From the NCBI GenBank assembly GCA_028711825.1, contig JAQTRM010000028.1:1-14979 (forward strand): a stretch of DNA of 14,979 bases, read 5' to 3'. Shown here piece by piece: positions 1 through 7,519 of this stretch (its first letter is position 1; every line of letters begins with the position of its first letter). This stretch comes from Candidatus Omnitrophota bacterium (GTDB lineage Bacteria; Omnitrophota; Gorgyraeia; Gygaellales; Profunditerraquicolaceae). A program made the position numbers and the translations under genes. Below the pieces are notes generated by a model. It ran no database searches and was not told the origin of the DNA. It saw only the letters and a program-made list of their open reading frames with translations.

Positions 1-140
1 TGAGGTCCAAGGAGTTTGTCGGGCAGTATCTTATCAAGCACGAGTTTATCAAAAGGCTGCACCAGCGTTATCTGCGCGAAGGGATCTGTATCCCCTATCC
101 GATCACCGCGGTGAATTATGACCAGGAAAAGGCGGGTTAG
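1..140 (+). CDS. C-terminal end of a probable MscS-family mechanosensitive channel (partial)
   Basis: Only the last 46 or so codons are present, in the frame beginning at base 3 and ending with TAG at 138-140; the start lies outside the window. The residues fit the cytoplasmic alpha/beta domain that ends MscS-type small-conductance mechanosensitive channels. A basic helix (KHEFIKRLHQRYLREG) leads into the strand GICIPYPITAVNY, matching the family pattern 'GI-x-IP-F/Y-P-x-x-x-V'. These channels sit in the inner membrane and release solutes on hypo-osmotic shock. The next gene starts 3 bp after the stop, so the two are probably co-transcribed. That suits an osmotic-response cluster, since the following genes look like disaccharide synthesis. 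The identification rests on a short C-terminal match, so another protein with a similar ferredoxin-like end cannot be excluded. Confidence 0.62.
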   Translation, partial: RSKEFVGQYLIKHEFIKRLHQRYLREGICIPYPITAVNYDQEKAG

Positions 141-143
141 CCG

Positions 144-947
144 GTGCGTTATGTTTTTTCCGTTTTAAAGAAGGTAAAAGATATTTTTTCATCCGGGAAG
201 CTTTTTCTGTTCCTGGATTGCGACGGCACACTGGTCCCGATCGGGGATACCCCGGTCGACACGGTAATCCCCGTTAAGACCAAAAATTTGTTAAGGCGGC
301 TGTCGGGATTGCAAGGCGTTAAGATTGCCATCGTCAGCGGCAGAGCGCTTTCCGATATCAGGAAAAGGTTCGGGCTGAAGGGGTTGATCTATTCGGGCAA
401 CCACGGCTTCCAGGTAAGCGGTCCGGGGATAAAGCAGGAATTCAGGCTTAGCCCGGGATACAAAGCCCTGCTGGCGGGCATGAAAAGGCATTTTAAGAAA
501 AATCTTTCGGGGATAAAAGGAATTTTTATTGAGGATAAAGGTTTTTCCCTGGCTTTGCATTTCAGGCTTGTCTCTCCCGGCAAGGTGCCGCTGGTGAAAT
601 CGGTTTTCCGCGAAGGAACATCCGCTTATCTTGCGGCAGGCAGGATCCGGACCGGCGCAGGCAAGAAGGTGCTCGAAGTCAAGCCTCCCGAATCCCGGGA
701 TAAAGGCAGGATGGTTCTTTCCATCCTGAAGAAGGCCGGCGCAAGCGGCGTTCTTCCGGTTTATCTGGGGGATGATCTTACTGATGAGGACGCGTTCAAG
801 GCCTTAAAAGGCAGGGGTTTTACGGTGTTTGTGGGAAGAAACAGGCGTTCCTCCGCCGGTTATTATCTTAAGGATGTTAAGGAAGTGCATGATTTCCTGG
901 GGCTTATCCTGGAAATGCGGAAAGGGAAAAAGACCGGATGCTGTTAA
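144..947 (+). CDS. otsB: Trehalose-6-phosphate phosphatase-like HAD hydrolase (OtsB family)
   Basis: This 267-residue protein has the full HAD phosphatase signature of the OtsB family. Motif I is LDCDGTL (Asp25 the likely nucleophile, Asp27 the acid/base), motif II is IVSGR (Ser65), GNHG is at 85-88, motif III Lys lies in VLEVKPP, and motif IV is GDDLTDED (Asp210, Asp211, Asp214). The length is normal for the family. OtsB enzymes remove phosphate from trehalose 6-phosphate in the cytoplasm. The start is GTG at 144, with purine-rich AGGAAAAGGCGGG just upstream inside the preceding gene; no earlier or better start exists, because the first internal Met comes after motif I. The gene follows the MscS fragment by 3 bp and overlaps the next gene by 10 bp, which points to translational coupling. 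No OtsA is visible; the glycosyltransferase two genes on is TreT-like. The physiological substrate could therefore be another sugar phosphate. Confidence 0.88.
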   Translation: MRYVFSVLKKVKDIFSSGKLFLFLDCDGTLVPIGDTPVDTVIPVKTKNLLRRLSGLQGVKIAIVSGRALSDIRKRFGLKGLIYSGNHGFQVSGPGIKQEFRLSPGYKALLAGMKRHFKKNLSGIKGIFIEDKGFSLALHFRLVSPGKVPLVKSVFREGTSAYLAAGRIRTGAGKKVLEVKPPESRDKGRMVLSILKKAGASGVLPVYLGDDLTDEDAFKALKGRGFTVFVGRNRRSSAGYYLKDVKEVHDFLGLILEMRKGKKTGCC

Positions 948-1603
948 AAGCTAAAGAACCGTTTAGATTTTATACCCGGCTGCATCTGTCCGAGTTGACG
1001 GGGTTAAGGGCGACCAATTTAAGCCAGCTGCTTAATCTCATTAAGAAGGTTCCCGGTTCATGTATCTATCATCATACTCACCGGTTCCTGCAGCAGCACC
1101 AGTATCTTTCCCCGGAGCCGCCCAATGATTTCGCTTACTGGGTTACCGACGTTTTGGGTGAAGACGAGCTCGGAGAAAAGCTTTCCAGCATCGATACCAT
1201 CCAGTATGCCACGATTCGCAGCCTGCGCGAAAAGATCGTTTCCACGATCGAGGATTACCTTAAAGAAAACGGGATGGCGAGGTTACGGTTTGCCTGGGAG
1301 GGGGAGGAGTTCCATTTTATAAAATCCGTGAGTTTTGTTCTTCCTACGGAATATCTGGTAGGCGACCTGGGGGAATTGCTGGAGGTGATCAAAAAGATTA
1401 CCATCGATTCGATATATTTTCATATCTTTGAATCACGCCTGAGGCTGGAAAAAATGGACAACGATTTTTCCAACTGGATAAGGAATTCCATCGGGGATAA
1501 GGAATTGGCCGATGAAATTTCCGGGCTTGACCCGTATACTTACACTCTTGACGGATTAAGGAATAAGCTGATCAGAATGCTTGAGAAAAGGATAGAATCT
1601 TAA
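938..1603 (+). CDS. DUF5752-like protein with an internal duplication
   Basis: This 221-residue soluble protein has no catalytic motif I recognise. From memory it resembles the DUF5752 family found beside trehalose-type glycosyltransferases; I could not verify this. It consists of two homologous halves, about residues 9-112 and 124-221. Each half starts with F-x-F, then a leucine-rich helix ending in IKK, then S-x-IY-x-H (Ser41/His45 and Ser158/His162), then NDF-x-x-W (Asn63-Trp68 and Asn175-Trp180), then a G-x-x-EL helix, S-x-x-D and LR-x-K. The first half is richer in histidine (YHHTHR, then QQHQ). The ATG lies inside the end of the phosphatase gene and the TAA directly abuts the ATG of the glycosyltransferase. 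The stoichiometry and expression of the three products are therefore probably linked. A scaffold, regulatory or subunit role is inference; the function is unknown. Confidence 0.75.
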   Translation: MLLKAKEPFRFYTRLHLSELTGLRATNLSQLLNLIKKVPGSCIYHHTHRFLQQHQYLSPEPPNDFAYWVTDVLGEDELGEKLSSIDTIQYATIRSLREKIVSTIEDYLKENGMARLRFAWEGEEFHFIKSVSFVLPTEYLVGDLGELLEVIKKITIDSIYFHIFESRLRLEKMDNDFSNWIRNSIGDKELADEISGLDPYTYTLDGLRNKLIRMLEKRIES

Positions 1604-2815
1604 ATGGCAAAACTGGAAGAATATATCCCGATTGTCGGGCAGTCGGTGGTTGATGACTTAAGGCGCCTGGCGGAAAAACTGAAGGGTAAACGCGTGCAGC
1701 ATGTTAATTCCACTCCGGTGGGGGGAGGGGTGGCGGAAATCTTAAACCGCATGGTCCCCCTCTTGAGGGAACTGGGGGTGGATACCCGCTGGGATGTGAT
1801 AAAAGGCGGAGAGCAGTTTTTCGGGGTAACCAAAAAATTCCATAATGCCCTGCACGGCCGGGGGGAAGAGGTGACCTCGCGCGATTTCGACATCTTTATG
1901 GATACGAGCGCCCAGAATATCAAGGAGGTCGATACTTCCGGCGACATCGTTTTTATCCACGATCCGCAGCCGATCGCCCTGATCAAGAAAAAAACAGACA
2001 ATAAATGGCTCTGGCGCTGCCATATCGATGTTTCCGAGCCCAACCAGAAGGTTTGGAAATTCCTGATGAATTTTATCCTGAAATACGATTCCGCGGTATT
2101 CTCCGCTCCCTCTTTTTCCCAGCGCCTGCCGATCCGGCAGTTTTTGATATCTCCTTCAATCGACCCGTTAAGCGATAAAAACAAGGATCTGCCGCAGGAA
2201 AAGGTCGATGAGGTATTGGTTAAATACGGCATCCCCAAAGACAAGCCGATCATCACTCAGATTTCGCGTTTCGACCGCCTGAAAGATCCCCTGGGGGTGA
2301 TTCAGACATTCCTGCAGGTCAGGCGCTATGTCGATTGCCGGTTGATCCTGGCCGGAGGTACTGCCAGCGACGATCCCGAAGGAATACAGGTGATCGAGGA
2401 GGTCCAGGAAAAAGCCAAACAGAATAAAGATATTCATATCTTACTCATGCAGCAAAATGATATCGAGATCAACGCCTTGCAGAGGGCCTCTACGGTTATC
2501 ATGCAGAAGTCGATCAAGGAAGGTTTCGGCCTGACGGTTGCGGAAGCCTTGTGGAAAGGCAAACCGGTGGTGGCCTCCAACGTGGGCGGGATCCCTTTGC
2601 AGGTAAAGCATAAATATTCCGGACTGCTCTGTCATTCCATTGAAGGGGCGGCCTTTGCGGTGAAACAGCTCCTTAACAGCCCGGAATACGCCAGGAAGCT
2701 GGGTGAGAACGGGCGCGAGAATATCAGGAACAATTTTCTTCTTACCCGCCATTTAAGAGAGTATATGCTGCTTTTTTTATCTTTATTTCATGGCGAAGAC
2801 GTGATATATCTGTAA
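1604..2815 (+). CDS. treT: GT4 glycosyltransferase, trehalose synthase (TreT)-like
   Basis: This 403-residue protein is a GT-B fold glycosyltransferase of the GT4 type. The N-terminal domain has the donor/acceptor loop GGGVAEIL (40-47) and the stretch HIDVSEPN (140-147), which is characteristic of trehalose glycosyltransferring synthases. The C-terminal domain has SRFDRLKDP (Arg222 and Lys227, the likely diphosphate contacts) and the E-x7-E motif EGFGLTVAE (Glu306, Glu314), followed by GKPVVASNVGGIP. TreT joins glucose from an NDP-glucose donor to glucose, giving trehalose reversibly; trehalose phosphorylases of the same fold are an alternative. The start is ATG at 1604, immediately after the previous stop, with AAAGGAT upstream. 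Pairing with an OtsB-type phosphatase raises the possibility that the acceptor is a phosphorylated sugar. The GT4 family is certain; the exact reaction is less so. Confidence 0.82.
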   Translation: MAKLEEYIPIVGQSVVDDLRRLAEKLKGKRVQHVNSTPVGGGVAEILNRMVPLLRELGVDTRWDVIKGGEQFFGVTKKFHNALHGRGEEVTSRDFDIFMDTSAQNIKEVDTSGDIVFIHDPQPIALIKKKTDNKWLWRCHIDVSEPNQKVWKFLMNFILKYDSAVFSAPSFSQRLPIRQFLISPSIDPLSDKNKDLPQEKVDEVLVKYGIPKDKPIITQISRFDRLKDPLGVIQTFLQVRRYVDCRLILAGGTASDDPEGIQVIEEVQEKAKQNKDIHILLMQQNDIEINALQRASTVIMQKSIKEGFGLTVAEALWKGKPVVASNVGGIPLQVKHKYSGLLCHSIEGAAFAVKQLLNSPEYARKLGENGRENIRNNFLLTRHLREYMLLFLSLFHGEDVIYL

Positions 2816-2826
2816 ACGGAGATAAG

Positions 2827-2955
2827 ATGAAGGTTGGCGGTTGGGTATTCATGCTTGTTTCCTGGTCGGCGATAATCCTGCTGGCGGTATTTTGTTTCAG
2901 CAGGGTGCTCGGTAAACGGGCGGGGAACGGTTCCCGTAAAAACACCCGGTTTTAA
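2827..2955 (+). CDS. Small single-pass membrane peptide (42 aa)
   Basis: This is a 42-codon reading frame starting at ATG 2827 with GGAG at 2818-2821, five bases upstream, and ending in TAA at 2953-2955. The product has one hydrophobic segment, about residues 6-28 (GWVFMLVSWSAIILLAVFCF at its core), followed by a basic tail (GKRAGNGSRKNTR). This arrangement predicts the C-terminus in the cytoplasm. It lies 11 bp after the glycosyltransferase and is probably the last gene of the same operon. The combination of ribosome binding site, close spacing and a clean transmembrane helix makes a real gene likely. It resembles in general form the small accessory subunits of membrane transporters, but I do not recognise a family and assign no function. 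Confidence 0.6.
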   Translation: MKVGGWVFMLVSWSAIILLAVFCFSRVLGKRAGNGSRKNTRF

Positions 2956-3103
2956 CCTGCCGATATTTTTCCGCGTTTCGAATCCGTCTGTCCTCCGTCT
3001 CGGCGGGATATTTCTCCTTTTTAAAATAATGCGTTTTTATTTTCCTCTGAACCCGGAGTGCCGAAAAATCACGGCCGGGAAAGATTAAGAAAGGCGACTG
3101 AAG
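2956..3103 (+). other. 148-bp gap between the osmotic cluster and yciH
   Basis: This pyrimidine-rich spacer separates two probable transcription units. CCTGCCG at 2956-2962 could pair with CGGCGGG at 3001-3007 (one G-U wobble) across a 38-base loop, followed by a T-rich stretch at 3008-3020. It is therefore a possible but unconvincing terminator. An A/T-rich patch around 3020-3030 could serve as a -10 element, but I see no good -35 partner. The ribosome binding site of yciH (AAAGGCG) is at about 3088-3096. Confidence 0.3.
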
Positions 3104-3454
3104 ATGTCTGATAGTAATTCCAGGCCGGTTTATTCTACCGACAGCGGCAGGCTTTGCCCGGGTTGCGGCAATCCGTCCGGAAGTTGTATCTGCCGTAAGG
3201 AAGAAAGAGATTTTGTTCCGGAAATGACGGGGCCGGCGCGGGTAACTTATGAGACCAGGGGGTATAAGGGGAAAGGGATGACGGTGATCTCCGGATTAGC
3301 TTTGAACCTGGCGGAACTTGCCGGTTTGGCAAAAAAATTAAAACAATGCTTCGGTACGGGGGGAGCGGTTAAAGACCGTTGTATCATGCTGCAGGGTGAT
3401 TTCCGGGAGGCCTCCGCCGCGCAACTGCGCCGGTTAGGCTATCCGGTAAAATAG
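3104..3454 (+). CDS. yciH: YciH / SUI1 (eIF1-like) translation factor with N-terminal cysteine knuckle
   Basis: This 116-residue protein opens with MSDSNSRPVYSTDSGR, very close to the E. coli YciH start as I recall it. It continues with CPGCGNPSGSCIC, a four-cysteine arrangement (residues about 22, 25, 32 and 34) that could bind zinc. The C-terminal two thirds is the SUI1 domain: RGYKGKGMTVISGL, then LAKKLKQCFGTGGAVKD, then a final strand and helix ending in LGYPVK. SUI1/YciH proteins bind the small ribosomal subunit near the P site and influence start-site selection; in E. coli YciH has been described as a stress-time inhibitor of initiation. The length is normal. The ATG has a purine-rich AAAGGCG upstream. 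The LOG gene follows after 27 bp. E. coli YciH lacks these cysteines, whereas many other bacterial homologues have them. Confidence 0.92.
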   Translation: MSDSNSRPVYSTDSGRLCPGCGNPSGSCICRKEERDFVPEMTGPARVTYETRGYKGKGMTVISGLALNLAELAGLAKKLKQCFGTGGAVKDRCIMLQGDFREASAAQLRRLGYPVK

Positions 3455-3481
3455 CCGGAAGAAATTTTAAGGAGAATAAAG

Positions 3482-4525
3482 ATGGATAAACATAACAGGG
3501 ATTATGAGATAGGCGATCCGGAACTCGACCGTTTGATCAGCGAACTTTCCGCTAAATCCAGCCGCCCGGAAACTGAACATCTCCTGCGCCAGATATTGAC
3601 TACCAGTGTCAAGCTGGGAAGAGAAGGGGCCGACCGTGGAGACTTGAAGCTTGTGAATAACGCTTTCAAGGAATTGCGTTATTCCTTCAAGGTTTTTTCT
3701 CCATACCGCCAGGTTAAAAAGGCGATCATTTTCGGCTCGGCGCGTTCCAAAAGCGATTCCGCGGAATACCGTATGGCCGAAGAGCTTTCCGGAAAATTAA
3801 GCGGTTTAGGATACATGATCGTCACCGGGGGAGGCCCCGGGGTGATGGAGGCGGGAAATAAAGGGGCCGGCTGCGGCAAGGATTTCGCTTTGAATATCCG
3901 CCTGCCTTTCGAACAGAAGCCTAATCCTTATATCGATGAGAAGGAAAGGCTGATAAACTTTAAATATTTTTTTACCCGGAAGCTGGTCTTTATCAAGGAA
4001 ACCGACGCCACCGCGGTCTTCCCGGGAGGCTTCGGGACCCTCGATGAAGGGTTTGAGATGATGACCCTCATCCAGACCGGAAAGTCCCGCCCGCGGCCGA
4101 TCGTGCTGATGGAACCGAAAGGCTCCGATTATTGGGCTTCCTGGCTGCGTTTTGTGAAAAAACAGCTGGTGAGAAACAGGTTTATCAAAAAAGAAGACCT
4201 CAACCTTTTTAAAACCGCGAGGAACGCGGACCAGGCGGTTAAATATATCGAGGATTTTTACCGGGTCTATCATTCGATAAGGTATGTCTCGGGTGTCGCG
4301 GTATTAAGGCTGAAAAGGGGGATCTCCGGAGCGACCCTTAAAAAGCTTAACCGTGAATTCAAGGATATCCTGACCGGCGGGGAGATAAAATTTTCCCCTC
4401 CTTACCCCAAAGAGATCCAGGGGAATGAATTCCTTGAACTGCCGCGGTTGGCGATGAATTTTAACCTGCGGGATTACGGACGGCTTTGTGAAATGATCAA
4501 GGTGATTAACGGGGACCGGGGATAG
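3482..4525 (+). CDS. LOG-family nucleotide-binding protein with C-terminal extension
   Basis: This 347-residue protein carries a central Rossmann-like LOG domain (about residues 80-230) of the 'possible lysine decarboxylase' group. The characteristic motifs are GGGPGVMEA (116-124), TRK with Arg166, and PGGFGTLDE (181-189, with Glu189). In this family the last two supply the catalytic Arg and Glu for removing the base from nucleoside 5'-monophosphates (phosphoribohydrolase activity). The old lysine decarboxylase label is misleading. About 80 helical residues precede the domain, and about 110 residues after it lack any motif I know, so the protein is longer than the usual 180-200 residue LOG. 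The architecture is reminiscent of larger PpnN-like nucleosidases. The start ATG 3482 has a strong AAGGAG at about 3471-3476. The helicase gene follows after 14 bp. Confidence 0.85.
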   Translation: MDKHNRDYEIGDPELDRLISELSAKSSRPETEHLLRQILTTSVKLGREGADRGDLKLVNNAFKELRYSFKVFSPYRQVKKAIIFGSARSKSDSAEYRMAEELSGKLSGLGYMIVTGGGPGVMEAGNKGAGCGKDFALNIRLPFEQKPNPYIDEKERLINFKYFFTRKLVFIKETDATAVFPGGFGTLDEGFEMMTLIQTGKSRPRPIVLMEPKGSDYWASWLRFVKKQLVRNRFIKKEDLNLFKTARNADQAVKYIEDFYRVYHSIRYVSGVAVLRLKRGISGATLKKLNREFKDILTGGEIKFSPPYPKEIQGNEFLELPRLAMNFNLRDYGRLCEMIKVINGDRG

Positions 4526-4539
4526 GGCGCAAAAGGATT

Positions 4540-7446
4540 ATGGATAAGATACTTGAAGATTTGAACCGGGAACAGCTTAAAGCGGTGCAACACCGGGAAG
4601 GCCCGCTTTTAATCATCGCCGGGGCGGGGACGGGCAAGACGCGGGTGATTACCCAGCGTATCGCCTGGCTGATCGACCAGGGGCTGGCCAAGACCGACCA
4701 GATACTGGCATTGACTTTTACCGATAAGGCGGCCAGGGAAATGCAGGAGAGGGTGGATGTCCTGATGCCTTACGGTTATACCGATATCTGGATCTCCACT
4801 TTTCACGCTTTCGGGGACCGCCTGCTCCGCGAGAATTCACTGCTTGCCGGGCTTGATCCGGATTTCAAGGTGCTCAGCCGTCCGGAGGCGGCGGTGTTTT
4901 TCCGGGAACACCTTTTTGAGTTCAAACTCAACCATTACCGCCCGCTTGCCGAACCCACGCGTTTCATTGAAGCTTTAATTTCTTTTTTCAGCCGCGCCAA
5001 AGATGAAGATATCTCCGCTGAAGAATACCGGAAATACGCCCAGGGTTTTCTGCTGGAAACCGGAACCGGAGAACCGGAAGAGGCCGAGCTTGAACTGGCG
5101 GAATTGCAGATGGAGGTCGCCTCCGCATACCTTAAATACCAGGAGTTGCTTGCCGGCGAGGGGCTGGTGGATTTCGGGAACCAGTTTTACCTGAGCCTGG
5201 AACTCCTGCGTAAACACCCCTCTGTCCTGCGGAACTACCGGAATAAATTTAAGTATATACTGGTGGATGAATTTCAGGATACTAATTTCGCGCAGTTCCA
5301 GATGATCAAGCTCCTGGCGGGGCAGGACCGGAATATCACGGTTGTCGCCGATGACGACCAGTGTATTTACCGCTGGCGGGGAGCGGCCTACAGTAATGTG
5401 TTCAATTTTATCCGGGAGTATGCCCAGGCGGAAAAGATTACCCTGATCCGGAATTACCGTTCCACGCAGGCGATCCTGGACAGCGCTTACCAGTTGATTC
5501 AGTATAATAATCCCGAGCGGTTCGAGGTGAAGGCAAATATCAATAAACACCTGGTCGGCCTGGAGGGCGGGGTTAAACCTGAGCACCTGCATTTCGATAC
5601 TAATTCCGCGGAAGCGGACGCTGTGAGTAAGATTATACAAAACAAAGTAAGTTTAGGTAAGTTTAAGTATAGAGATTTCGCGATTCTCGTGCGTTCCAAC
5701 TCCGACGCCAGGGGTTTTATCCAATCCTTAAATATGCAAAATATCCCCTGGCAGTTTAGCGGTAACCAGGGGTTATACGCCCGTCAGGAGGTCAAGTTGT
5801 GTATTAATTTCCTGCGCGTGATCGCCAACCCTTCGGATTCTTTAAGCCTTTATTATCTGGTAAGTTCCGAGATTTATAAGGTAAGCCTGGAGGACCTGGC
5901 GTTGTGTAATCATTTCGCCAGGCGCAGGAATCTTTCCCTGTATGCGGTATTTACCGGGCTGGACAGCATTCCCGAACTCTCCGCGATTTCCGAAGAAAGC
6001 AGGGAGAAGATAAAACAAATCTTATCCGGGATCGGCAGGTTCCTCCGTTCTTCTACCGAGGAGACTACCGGGCGCCTGCTTTACAGTTTTCTTACCGAGA
6101 CGGGTTATCTTAAATATCTTACCCATGACCCCAGCCTGGAGAAAGAAGCCAAGATTCAGAATATCGCCAAGTTTTTTAACCTGGTGCGCGATTTCGAACT
6201 AGTCGCCAAGGAAGACCGGGTGATCAACTTTATCCGGCATCTTAATTTATTGATCGATTCCGGGGACGATCCTCCTACGGTTGAGGCGGATCTCGACCAG
6301 GACGCGGTGAATATCCTTACTATCCATAAGGCCAAAGGCCTGGAGTTCAGGGTGGTGTTTTTGGTAGGCCTGGTGCAGGGTAAATTCCCGCTGCCACGCC
6401 GCGCTCCGCAGATCGGCCTGCCGGATTGCCTGATCAAGGAGGTCCTGCCGAGCGGGGATTTCCATCTGCAGGAGGAGCGCCGCCTGTTTTATGTGGGGAT
6501 GACCCGTTCCCGGGAGGAGCTTTACCTTACCAGCGCCGACGACTACGGCGGCAAGCGCCTGCGTAAAGTCAGCCAGTTTGTTTTGGAAGCCCTGGGAAAA
6601 GAACCGGAAGAGGCGGAGAAGAAAAAGACCTCCGCCATTGAAAGTATCCGGCGTTTTGCTCCGGTGCGGGAAAGAGGCGCTTCGCCGCTTGAGGAGCTTC
6701 CCGATGAAAAAATAGTTTCCCTGAGTTATTACCAGATCGACGACTATCTTACCTGCCCCTTGAAGTATAAATATGTCAATATCCTGCGCGTGCCGATCAT
6801 GGAGCACCATACGGTAATTTACGGCCGGGCAATGCACGAAGCGGTAAGCCGGTATTTGCTGCGCAAGCTTAACGGGGAGAAGCCCGGGCTGGATGACCTC
6901 CTGGAAAGTTTTGCCTCCAGTTTCGAACCGCAGGGGTTCCTGGATCTTAAACATCAGGAGGAGCGCTTTCGTATCGGCAGGGAAGCCTTGTCCAGGTTTT
7001 ATGAACGCGAAGAAAAACGCGCCCTGACCCCCAAATTTATCGAAAAAGAATTCACCTTCCTGATCGGTAAAAATAAAGTTGTCGGGCGTTTCGACCGGAT
7101 CGATATGGAACCTGCCGGGGCGGTGATCATGGATTTCAAGACCTCCGCGATCAAGACACAAAAGGAGGCGGATAAACGCGTCAAGGAGAGCCAGCAGCTG
7201 GCGCTTTACGCCCTGGCTTACCAGAGTATTTTCGGGAACCTTCCGGCGGCGGTAGAGTTGTATTTTCTGGAGTCCGGCATTATCGGGAGGCATGTCTGCG
7301 CCGAGAAAGACCTGGAGGATGTTAAAAAAGATATCCTGGAGGTTTCTTCCGGTATCCGCCGCCAGGATTATCCGGCCCGTCCGGAATATAAGGCCTGCAC
7401 TTATTGCGCTTATAATCAGATCTGTCCCCGGGCGGTCATCCATTGA
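4540..7446 (+). CDS. UvrD-family helicase fused to RecB-like nuclease with predicted 4Fe-4S cluster
   Basis: This 968-residue protein is a superfamily 1A helicase-nuclease. Visible helicase elements are the Q motif (LNREQLKAV, 8-16), Walker A AGAGTGKT (27-34), motif Ia (LTFTDKAAREM), STFHAFG, motif II VDEFQDT (242-248), motif III ADDDQCIYRWRGA (270-282), motif IV RNYRST, motif V TIHKAKGLEF and motif VI FYVGMTRSREEL (650-661). All residues needed for ATP hydrolysis appear intact. The C-terminal PD-(D/E)XK nuclease has GRFDRID (Asp852), DFKT (Asp865, Lys867) and QLALY (886-890). Cys739 (TCP), Cys953, Cys956 and Cys962 follow the iron-staple pattern of AddB and Cas4 nucleases. Such enzymes process double-strand ends for recombination. 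The single-chain layout recalls AdnA/AdnB; I see no partner subunit here. ATG 4540 is preceded by AAAGGATT. Confidence 0.93.
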   Translation: MDKILEDLNREQLKAVQHREGPLLIIAGAGTGKTRVITQRIAWLIDQGLAKTDQILALTFTDKAAREMQERVDVLMPYGYTDIWISTFHAFGDRLLRENSLLAGLDPDFKVLSRPEAAVFFREHLFEFKLNHYRPLAEPTRFIEALISFFSRAKDEDISAEEYRKYAQGFLLETGTGEPEEAELELAELQMEVASAYLKYQELLAGEGLVDFGNQFYLSLELLRKHPSVLRNYRNKFKYILVDEFQDTNFAQFQMIKLLAGQDRNITVVADDDQCIYRWRGAAYSNVFNFIREYAQAEKITLIRNYRSTQAILDSAYQLIQYNNPERFEVKANINKHLVGLEGGVKPEHLHFDTNSAEADAVSKIIQNKVSLGKFKYRDFAILVRSNSDARGFIQSLNMQNIPWQFSGNQGLYARQEVKLCINFLRVIANPSDSLSLYYLVSSEIYKVSLEDLALCNHFARRRNLSLYAVFTGLDSIPELSAISEESREKIKQILSGIGRFLRSSTEETTGRLLYSFLTETGYLKYLTHDPSLEKEAKIQNIAKFFNLVRDFELVAKEDRVINFIRHLNLLIDSGDDPPTVEADLDQDAVNILTIHKAKGLEFRVVFLVGLVQGKFPLPRRAPQIGLPDCLIKEVLPSGDFHLQEERRLFYVGMTRSREELYLTSADDYGGKRLRKVSQFVLEALGKEPEEAEKKKTSAIESIRRFAPVRERGASPLEELPDEKIVSLSYYQIDDYLTCPLKYKYVNILRVPIMEHHTVIYGRAMHEAVSRYLLRKLNGEKPGLDDLLESFASSFEPQGFLDLKHQEERFRIGREALSRFYEREEKRALTPKFIEKEFTFLIGKNKVVGRFDRIDMEPAGAVIMDFKTSAIKTQKEADKRVKESQQLALYALAYQSIFGNLPAAVELYFLESGIIGRHVCAEKDLEDVKKDILEVSSGIRRQDYPARPEYKACTYCAYNQICPRAVIH

Positions 7447-7480
7447 TGATTCCTTTGTCTCTCCGGGGCTCCGGTAGCGG

Positions 7481-7509
7481 TTGACAACCTCCCGGAATTA
7501 AGTTATAGT
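7481..7509 (+). promoter_or_regulatory. Sigma-70-type promoter for plsC
   Basis: A perfect TTGACA (-35) at 7481-7486 is followed by exactly 17 bases and then TATAGT (-10) at 7504-7509. Initiation would be expected near 7515-7517, only about 3-5 bases before the plsC ATG at 7520. The 73-bp gap after the helicase gene contains no clear terminator, so plsC could also receive read-through. Confidence 0.8.
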
Positions 7510-7519
7510 CAAATACAAA

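Noticed and set aside
2956..3020. Possible rho-independent terminator after the osmotic cluster
   Set aside because: The 7-bp stem has a 38-base loop and a weak, interrupted T-run; too poor to call.
6247..7443. Long antisense open frame (398 codons) opposite the helicase-nuclease gene
   Set aside because: It mirrors the codon pattern of a well-supported gene on the + strand, has no recognisable domain and no ribosome binding site; a shadow frame.
4540..7446. Defence-system interpretation of the helicase-nuclease
   Set aside because: Neighbours are housekeeping genes (yciH, LOG, plsC) with no other defence gene or mobile element, so a repair role is the simpler reading.
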